From NCBI GenBank assembly GCA_019279435.1, contig JAAALK010000080.1:95270311-95334310 (forward strand): DNA of 64,000 bases, given 5' to 3'. This DNA comes from Zizania palustris. Taxonomy: Eukaryota > Streptophyta > Magnoliopsida > Poales > Poaceae. Below are positions 56,050-64,000 of the stretch, in pieces (positions within the stretch are counted from its first letter, which is position 1; each line of letters begins with the position of its first letter). The position numbers were made by a program, and so were the translations under genes. The notes under the pieces are model-generated. The model ran no database searches. It saw only the letters and a list, made by a program, of their open reading frames with translations, and was not told the origin of the DNA.

Positions 56050-58510
56050 CTACACACGATAAGAATGTCTCGATCGCTTAGTGCTGGGGTGAGTGAAATA
56101 ATGACGAGGCATCCAGCACTGAGTGACACGAGTAGTAGGCACAGTAAAAGCAGACGGTCTACGCACATAATAATCAGAATGATGCAAAGTGCGAGGTCTA
56201 CCTACATGCTGTGAACGAACAACATGTGGAGGTCTCCTACTCTGACGAGGTACAAATCTGCTACCCCGAGGTCTACCACCATATGGAACATGGTGAAGAC
56301 CTCGAGGAGCAAAACCTCTCCGAGAAGTACGAGGAGCCTCAAAAGCAGGACGATAGTACATCTCAGACTCATGCATTCCTAAAGATGGGTAATGCATGTC
56401 CTGATAACTCATCGCCTGTGCGCGTCGCTCATCCTTGATGCGACGAAAACAGAACCCAACCAAATGACCCGCCCGCTGACAATAAGAACAATGGAACACT
56501 CTCCTAGGGGCACTCTCATGGGTCACAGGAGCAACTCTCACAGGCTCCTTGGGTTTCTTCTGTGTGGTTTTCTTGGGAGGGATTTTCTTGGCAGGAGGTG
56601 TGGTTTCTTTGGTGGATGGGTAGGCTTTTTGGCTGATGGGTGTCCAACAGAGCTCTCTCTTTCTCTAGGGTGGTGGGAGAGGTAAAAATAGTTTTGGACT
56701 TACTGTCTGAAGGTATCCTCTCAAAACCCAAACCTAGAGCTACCCCTGCTCTGTCAGCACACAACTTGGTCTTGGCCAAGAGCAAATCCATCCTACCCTT
56801 TCCCTCGGTGCATTTATTAACCACGGAAAGGAGGTATTCATTTTCTGACATGAGGTTCTCAGCTTGCTCGCTAACAGTGCCTAGCTGGTCCTTAAGGGTA
56901 ATGCAAGTGTCACAAACAGGTTGCACATCCTTAGAACTACCGGCCCTCTCCAATCTAGCCTCTAAATCATGAACATGCTTATCACGTAAATTAATGCTAT
57001 CGCGCAATAATGAACAGTTCATGCAATCAATAACATCATGAGGTCTAGAATCCACCTTCAAAAGCTGCTTCTGCGCAGTCTCAAGCTCAGAAAGAGTTTG
57101 AGCATGTACAGAACGCAACTGAGCAAGCTCACTCATGACAACAGAACAGGACTCACATTCAGCATCATCAAATTTAGACTTAAGCATGGCATATTCAGTA
57201 GAAATAGTTTCTAGCCTAAGTCTAAGGTCTTTTCTTTCTCTAGCGTCTTGCACAAGTAATCTATCCTGACCAAGAACTACTTCATTCAGCTCATCTAATT
57301 TAATTAGTAGCTGGTCAGATGATAGGTTTACCTCAGATGAGTCAAGCTCATCGCCGCTGTGATCGTTGTCGGCCATGAAGCAAAGGCTGGTGAAGTCTCG
57401 TCCCTTCTTGTCCTTCTTGTCCTCCTTCCCTGGGGACTCCTCCTCCTCAGAGCTTGACTCCTCAGTTGAGGACGTGTCAATGTCGCTGAGAGCAGCAACA
57501 AAGGCTCTGGAAGCGGCCTTGGCTACTTTCTTAGCCATCTTGCCGTGCTTGCCCTTCACAAAAGGCTTCCTCTCCTTTTTGTGGTATTTGGGGCGCTCAC
57601 TCTCATCTCTCTTCTTGAGCTTAGGGCAATTAGCCTTGATGTGAGAAGTGTCGCCACATTCATAGCAAACACTAAAACCACTTCTCCTCTGATCTCGTCT
57701 CTCATGATGAAAGCGGGTGAACCTCCGGGCAATGAGAGCAAGCTCATCATCATCTAGAGTATCCACCTGCTCCTTTGTGACGGAGACCAGGGAGGACAAA
57801 GCAAAACCATCTGCAAGAACACAAGTGCCAGATGTGCTTGGTTCTGCAGTGGTGCCACGGCTAGTGCTAGAAACCAATGCCAATGGCTGTGGCAAAGAGC
57901 TTCTGTGCACAGCAAGAGATGCCTTGCCAATCTCTGTGGACTTCAGCTTGCTAAAGAGTTCATCGCAGGTCAAAGTGTCATATCCTGCGGACTCCTCAAT
58001 GTTGGATATCTTTACTTCCCATATGCTACGGTCAAGAGCATAGAGAAGCTTGATAGCCCTATCATGATCACTGTAAGCAAGCGTCCCGTTGGACCGCAAG
58101 TTACTCACTATCGCATCAAAGCGAGAAAACATGGCATCTATAGATTCACCAGGTGCCTACACAAACAGCTGATACTGTTGGTTATATGTGCTTTGGCGCC
58201 TGGCCTTGATCTGAGTAGAGCCCTCATGAAAAACAGTGAGCGTTGTCCAAATTTCCCTAGCAGTCCTAAGGTGCTGCACCCTATCGAACTCACTTCTACT
58301 CAAACCGATGAACAGTATATTTCTTGCCTTGGAATTGGCATTATACTGATCCTTCTCCGTCTGAGAGGTGCGAGTCTCAGGGATGGAGTATTGTGAGTCC
58401 ACAATCTCCCAAATTGCATTTCCTTGGCTTAACAAGTAAGCCTCCATGCGAACCTTCCAGTATGCAAAGTCTGTCCCATCGAACAGAGGAATTTTACTGC
58501 CTCTATCCAT
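56050..58510 (-). pseudogene. Copia Gag, internal copy 2
   Basis: ATG 58510 opens the frame to 58157, where a TAG replaces a sense codon (compare 51012, CAG). The frame 56516-58132 continues with the knuckle CYECGDTSHIKANC, an acidic stretch and a coiled coil. A 2-base difference near 56638 shifts it. The frame 56050-56541 gives the tail with a second finger, FHCSYCQRAGHLVGFC. Copy 2 keeps the codon that is TAG at 49919 in copy 1. Confidence 0.85.
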
Positions 58511-58560
58511 GTCGCCAACAGATCACAAAACCGGTTAAGGTCAACTGGTGATCTTAACCC

Positions 58561-58572
58561 GCTCTGATACCA
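58561..58572 (-). other. Primer-binding site, internal copy 2
   Basis: Minus-strand TGGTATCAGAGC, two bases inside LTR E3. Confidence 0.9.
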
Positions 58573-58574
58573 AT

Positions 58575-60408
58575 TGTTGGACCGGAAACGGCGACCAGAG
58601 GGGGGGTGAATGGGAGCTTTTAAAATTTCAGGCTAAAAACAGCCTTCGGTTTTAATCCTGTCTTCTGCGGAACAGGCTTCGAACACAACCTTCGAAGGTC
58701 TGGTTCGGAGGTGCTTCGACAGCTCCGAACACAGGCTTCGTAGGAGCAAAAGTTCGAAGCCAAGAAGACTTCGCTCCACTAACAACCCTCGAAAATCTAC
58801 TCTGCTAAGTCAGTGCAGGCTCCGCACACAGGGTGCTTCGAACAGGCTTCGCACTTCACCCTTCGCAAGAGTGGACTACCCTCTGAGGACTTTGACCAAA
58901 ATACTTAGCGACAGCAACTGGTGCTGAGCTTCGTATGCGAAGGTCTAAACGCACACACACTTCGCTAAAGGCTTCGACACAAGAAGCAAAACGGGCCTCG
59001 AACAGGGCTACGCTAGTAAGCAGCGAGGTCTTGCCTCCTGTTACACAGAGCGAATGCACACTGACAAAACACACTTCGCACAAAAACAACCTTCGCCTCA
59101 ACAGGCTTCGGTGCACTACAACTAGCGAAGTATGTAACGCGAGCTCAAGCAAAAGCACAAAGAAGCAGGCTTCGCCACTTGAACAGGAACACATAAATTG
59201 AACTCTGGATGAATACAGCGAGGTATGTGACTACAGGAGCTCAACAGTAAATGCTCAAAGTGTTAAATGTTACCTACCGAGCCCCCATATTTATAGCCCC
59301 ACAGTTCACCCAAAGGAAATGACTACACTACCCCTAGGGTTTACATTGATTTTGACTCTACAGAACTAAGGGGTACAAAAGGTAGTCCACCTTTATTCTG
59401 GAGGCTTCTCTGTCAGCCTTTGCAGTCTTTGACCTTCTGGAATCCTCCCTTCGCATGCGAGGGTTCGATAGCTTCGGTGAGAAGCCTGAAGCCAGATGGC
59501 CTTCGCTTCGCCGAAGATAGCCTTCGATACAGTGACGGTTTTGAGCCGAAGCCGTCAAAGCCCTTGGGCCTTCGCACCAACACCTCCGGAGTGGACCACC
59601 ACGGCTTCGCAGCTACTCCCATGTCGAACTCCGTCAGTCCGTGTACCGAAGCCATGCAGGCCGAAGCACCTCAAGTCAACCTTGCTCCGGAGCTAGCCTT
59701 GCTCCGAAGCCTTCCACCCTCCGAAGCCCCCACCTTCGGAGTACCATCCTTCGAAGTCCCTCCTTCGTCCAAGGCCTCCGCATGAAGCATTCCATGAGCC
59801 CTTCGTCGCAGTGCCTCTCCCCGAGCACACTCCTCGACGAGCCTCACTCGGACCATGCCTTCGATGCGCCTCGACTTCTGAGACCTTCGTCGGGTACCTT
59901 CGAATGTCTCCCTCCGGAGCACACTTCGAATTCCTTGCCTCCGCAGAGGACTTGATCCAACCAACTCCGAAGTCACTCCATTCGGAGTACCTTCGAAGTG
60001 CCTCGCCTCCGAGGACTTTGTCTCGGAGTACCTTTAGCCGGAGCCACGCTCCGCACTCTCTGCCTTCACCTGGCGCACCTCGACCCGAGGACCGACCCGG
60101 ACCACCTTCGCAGCCACCGTGACGGAGCTCCCCGCTCCCCTGGCATCAAGCCTCCCGCTTGACCCTAGGTTCACCTGCTGCGAGCCTTGTCCGTCGCCTC
60201 CGAAGTCCCTGCGCACCACAGACACGCAGACAAGTGTATCCAGTACTCCGGAGACCTCTCCGGGTTAGCAACATCCAGTACACACTCCAGTGTACCGCCC
60301 AAAGTACCGAAGCCTTCGGTACACACCCTAGTCATCGTGTACTGTCGGACCCCTCCGACGAGCACACTCCGCTGCACAGCTGCAGCAACCAACCACCGAA
60401 CACCCTTC
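58575..60408 (-). repeat. LTR E3, 5' end cut by copia F
   Basis: Aligns with E1 from 42537 to about 44422. The last 131 bp of the LTR are missing here because element F inserted; they should lie to the right of F, outside the window. Confidence 0.9.
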
Positions 60409-62344
60409 CGAGGAGCCATGCTGAATAGCGTGGGCCTCATGGCTCCAGAAGTGATGAGTCATTGTCAACGATAGTCAACGAGGACTGAAGAAGAAAGGAG
60501 ATCTGCTGTTTCATGGGCCGCGTGTGACTCAGGTACACGGGCAGCGAGCGACTGTCGGGCAGAGGAGGCTGCGAAGTCGGGCTGGCCCAATCCGGGTGCA
60601 TGGGCCAGAAGCAGTGGAAGACCCACTGGGCTGTTGACCAGGACTGACTCAGGTACACGGGCGGTGAGCGATTGCCGGGCTGAGAGAGCTGCGGAGTCGG
60701 GCCGGCCCAATCCGGGTACCTGGTGCAAAGCCGGTGGAGGCTTTGTTAGTTTCGGCACAAAACTGACAACCGTTGATTCTGTATCCGACTGTCCAGAAGA
60801 GAAGCCGTAGTCGCTACGAAAACTTAGCTTCCGGATAAGTCATCTGTAACTCTAGGCCCACAGTCAGTCAGTTGTGTCTGTAAAAATTCCTAAGGGCAGT
60901 AGAGTCTTTTCTTTTGTTTTTGAGTCTGTAAAAACCCGTAAGGGGCTGGTAGAATATTCCTAGTGTTGGGCTGCCTATAAATAGGACCCCAATCCCTAGG
61001 GTTTGGACTACCCTTTTGGCTGAAATCACATCTACTCATTGGGTCATTTTGTCTCTCGTTTCTCTCTCCTGTGTGCGCCGCCAGGCTTTGCTCCTTCCTG
61101 TTTGTGCATTTCTTTTGCTCTAATCTCTTGGATGTATTAAAGCCTTGGTCCCTGCTGATTTTATTTGTTGCGTATTGCTCGGTTTGGGGAGTTATTGCTT
61201 TGGCTACGGGCTGCTGAATTTATTTCGTGAGGAGAAGCTTCCTCTGTTGCTTCTGTTCTTCACAAACTGAGTACTAGTTCTTGCTGTTGCAAGTAGTACT
61301 ACTTTCCTGTAGCTACAGTAGTCTGTGCAGCTTTTCACCTTCTATTGCACTGCTTTTTGATCGAGGGTGACAGGCTCTGTCACCTTTTTGGCTGTGTTTC
61401 GAGCGAAGCTACTCTCTGTTCGAAGCCCCTCAGTTTCGCGAGGCAGGCTTCGATCTATCTCTTTCGAAGGCTTCGGTCGATCTTCGGTCTTTGGTTTGCG
61501 TTCTGTGTTTCTAATGCTTCGAAGCATTTTTCTGAACGTCAGTAACGCTTACTTCGAACAATAGTGCAAAGGGGCTTCGGCCCTATCAGTTCGAAGTCCA
61601 TACTTTGACAAGTTTCGAAGTTGGGTTCGAAGCCTGTAGCTCCGCTAGGCCTCGCACTGACTTCTGTGTATCTTGTCACCCTTCGCCACTCTTTTCGGAG
61701 CTTACTCTTTTCGAAGGTAGAGCTTTGGCTTCGGACTTGGTTTTCTGTCGTGTGATAGGCTTCGCTTCTTTGTTCGAAGGTTGTCCGTTTGTGTGTTGTG
61801 TTCGAAGCTTTCTGTTCGAAGGTCTTGCTTCGAAGCATTCGGTTCGAAGCTGTGTTCGAAGTTCTGTCTTCGAAGTGCCCACTTCGAAGCAGGCTTCGGC
61901 ATTGTCTTACTTCGCTCCGAAGTACACTTCGCATCTTGCCACTTCGAACTAGGCTAGACCTGTGTCACCTTCGGCTCATCGGACAGGCTCCGTCACCAAC
62001 CTCCGAAGCAGACCTCGACAGTGCGAAGGGGGCTTCGCCAAGTTCCGAACAGGAGACAAATTTGGACAGTAACTTCTCTTTTCATCTTACACATTATTAG
62101 ATCATTTCATTGAGAAGTTTAGGCCTGTTACACCTTGTTTATCTGCCTAGTTGAACTACCTTAGTTTTACACTGTATATCATCAGTTGCTTCTAGGTTAG
62201 AAACCTTTAGACTTAGGCCTTCTGTTTATTTTCTGCTGCGTAGTCTGTTGAGGTGCGTTGGGTATTGGGAGCAGGCCATTGATTCGAAAGAATTTTTTTA
62301 GGCGCCCATTCACCCCCCCTCTGGTCGCTACTTTCGGTCCTACA
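60409..62344 (+). repeat. 5' LTR of copia F
   Basis: A 1936-bp LTR. By comparison with LTR D its first dinucleotide should be TG but reads CG. It ends CCTACA at 62344. TATA box tataaata is at 60976-60983. Two duplicated modules start at 60525 and 60645. The part 61420-61960 is dense in ttcgaag. Open frames at 61342-61934 carry no family signature. Confidence 0.85.
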
Positions 62345-62346
62345 AG

Positions 62347-62358
62347 TGGTATCAGAGC
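62347..62358 (+). other. Primer-binding site of copia F
   Basis: TGGTATCAGAGC, two bases after the LTR, complementary to initiator tRNA-Met. Confidence 0.9.
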
Positions 62359-62409
62359 GAGGTTAGGGTTTTTCCATACCTTAACCGGTTCTAAACCCCA
62401 GTAGTGACT

Positions 62410-64000
62410 ATGACGTCTCCTGGCAAGGTCCCGTCCTTGGAAGCCTATGGCTATAATTATTGGAAGACTCGCATGCGAGCCTATCTCATGAGCCAGGGTT
62501 CGGACATTTGGGACATTTGCGTTCACACCACGTTTGTCATTTTGCCAGTTACTGAGCAAGGTACTGCTGGTATCATTGCTCAGCATCTGAGCAACAGTAA
62601 GGCTGTGAACATTTTGTTTTCTGGTTTAGGTCCCACTGAGTTTGAGCGTGTGAGTCATCTCTCCACTGCGAGAGAGATCTGGGCTACCCTCAAGGCACAC
62701 CATGAGGGAACAGCTCAGGTCAAGGCTCGGCTCTATCAGACCTACCGACGTGAGTACGAAAACTTCACACAAAAGCCGGGTGAATCTGTTGAAGCTTTGT
62801 TTGGTCGCTTTCAATCGATCATTAACAAGCTTCGGGACAACAAGGCTGAGGGTGCTCAGTTAGTCTCAGATCATGAGCAGGCGCTCAAGGTTCTTCATAC
62901 CTTGGACCCAAAGATCTGGGAGATCAAGGTATCCTCTATCGTTGAGAGTACTTCTTATGATACCTTGACCATTTCTGAGTTGTTTAGCAAGCTGAAGGCC
63001 ACTGAGGTAGATATCCAGTTGAGATCAAATCTCACTAGTTCTGGATCAAAATCCCTGGCCCTTGCTACGCCTTCTGTTGATCCCTCTGCTGTGAGCTGTG
63101 CTGGGTTCTCCTTGATGTCTATCACTGAGGACCAGCTTGAATTGTTGGGAGATAATGATTTGTGTCTTTTTAACAACCGGGTGCGTCGTGTCTATGATAA
63201 GAGAATGTTCAAAAGACACGGCACAAAATCCAGATGCTTTGAATGTGGTGATCCAGGACACTTCATCGCCGACTGCCCCAAGCGCAGTGGATACAAGAAG
63301 GGCACCGGCAGCAGCTTCCATGACTTCGGCAAGCATGACAGTTCTTCCTTCAACAAGGGCAAGCCGAAGACTCGGTTCTTCAAGAAGGCCCTGAAGGACT
63401 ACCGGCGAGAGAACAAGAAGCGCGACAAGGCCTTCTTCGCCGAGATGGAGAAGAGCTACTCCAAGAGATCCACGTCTTCTTCCTCTTCATCGAGCTCAAG
63501 CGATGAGGAGATCTCCGTCAAGAAGGGGAAGGACAAGGATGATCCGGCGGGCCTCTGCTTCATGGCCTTCGGAGACAAGCCGAAGGAGACACTCACACCA
63601 GCGCCGAAGATCCCGCAAGAGCTTCTGTTCAATGGCTCTTGGGGATAGAGAAGAAAAGAGCTCCTCCGACGACTCCGACGATGACGACGATAGCAAGGTA
63701 TCATCTTATGAACGAGAAATTGTTGATTTACTTGAGAGCAATCGTCAGGAGTTAAGGTATCGGGAAAAACTGCTTAGGGGGGCTAAGAAAAGGATAGACG
63801 AGTTAGAGAGTGAGCTTGCCGTGGCCAACGGTAGAATTGAGAGTCTATCTTCTTCCCCTTGCTTGGGTGATAGCAGTGAGTGCCCGAAGTGTGAGGTGCT
63901 TCTGTGTGACCTGTCGACTCTGAAAGTCCAGGTACACAGAAAGGGTTGATGAGAGGGACGCTTTGGCCACTGAGCTTGAAAGTGCTCAGCTGGAGCTGAA
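62410..64000 (+). pseudogene. Copia F Gag, partial at window end
   Basis: I choose ATG 62410 (MTSPGKVPSLEAYGYNYWKT) because the matching start is used in element BC. Gag blocks NILFSGLGPTEFERV and KVLHTLDPKIWEIKVSSIVES are followed by the knuckle CFECGDPGHFIADC (near 63237) and a basic, then Ser-rich acidic segment. A frameshift near 63590 moves the rest (KSFCSMALGDREEKSS, KKRIDELESELAVANG coiled coil) into another frame, and another shift lies near 63935. The window ends in the coiled coil. Confidence 0.85.

Larger units (their letters stand above)
42537..60408 (-). mobile_element. Sirevirus-like copia tandem array (three LTRs, two internal regions)
   Basis: Minus-strand order, left to right on the plus strand: LTR E1 (42537-44553), internal 1 (44554-51428), LTR E2 (51429 into the gap), internal 2 (53689-58574), LTR E3 (58575-60408, truncated). 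Left flank GACAA (42532-42536) is the candidate duplication; the right flank is lost. The copies differ by scattered point changes and small indels only. The array most simply arose by unequal recombination between LTRs, leaving one shared middle LTR. Confidence 0.8.
60409..64000 (+). mobile_element. Copia element F, plus strand, runs off the window
   Basis: LTR, primer-binding site and Gag of a Sirevirus-like element. Its LTR is closest to LTR D (19690-21436) and its Gag is close to that of elements A and BC. It has inserted into LTR E3, candidate target CCTTC (60404-60408). Pol and the 3' LTR would lie beyond 64000. Confidence 0.85.

Noticed and set aside
1..64000. Host protein-coding genes, tRNA or rRNA genes
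   Set aside because: All supported coding signals belong to transposable elements; no tRNA or rRNA sequence recognised.

Overview
This window is repeat-rich plant nuclear DNA, most likely from a grass. I base that on stacked Ty3/gypsy and Sirevirus-type Ty1/copia retrotransposons, an En/Spm (CACTA) transposon remnant, and copia primer-binding sites of the initiator-tRNA-Met type. I found no convincing host gene, tRNA, rRNA or CRISPR array. One run of exactly 1000 N (52689-53688) is an assembly gap.

Layout, left half. The right end of a gypsy-type LTR (1-624) is followed by a 55-bp tandem repeat. A decayed CACTA transposase lies at about 2050-5004. A Tat-lineage gypsy element, called G1(+) here, inserted into the CACTA element. 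It has a 5' LTR at 5455-5950, a 3' LTR at 39626-40082, and an exact ATTAG target-site duplication on both sides. Inside G1(+), in order, are its broken gag and protease, a truncated copia element (8047-10507), a second gypsy pol (G2, 10508-13398), a third gypsy element (G3, 14076-19143), a truncated copia LTR (about 19690-21436), and the 3' end of G1(+). A second copy of the same family, G1(-), is inserted there in the opposite orientation (22384-39625). G1(-) is itself interrupted by a gag-only copia element (30913-38325, ATAAT duplication). A deletion fused the gag of G1(-) to the 3' LTR of G1(+).

Layout, right half. The CACTA remnant resumes at 40083. A gypsy pol fragment follows (G4, about 40361-42536). 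G4 is split by a Sirevirus-like copia tandem array (LTR - internal - LTR - [gap] - internal - LTR, 42537-60408). The last LTR of the array is cut by a further copia element on the plus strand (LTR 60409-62344, gag 62410 to the window end).

The most interesting object is in G1. On the strand opposite gag-pol it carries a gene-like unit at 23206-27043. The unit has a TATA box, an Ala-rich N-terminus, a domain resembling the 'putative gypsy type transposon' family (Pfam Transposase_28), a coiled-coil region, four candidate GT-AG introns whose removal keeps the reading frame, and an AATAAA signal. The second G1 copy carries the start of the same unit with a TATA box at the same distance. Other points of interest are a conserved noncoding block shared by two diverged copia families, a duplicated LTR module at constant spacing, and an amber codon between gag and pol in the tandem array.
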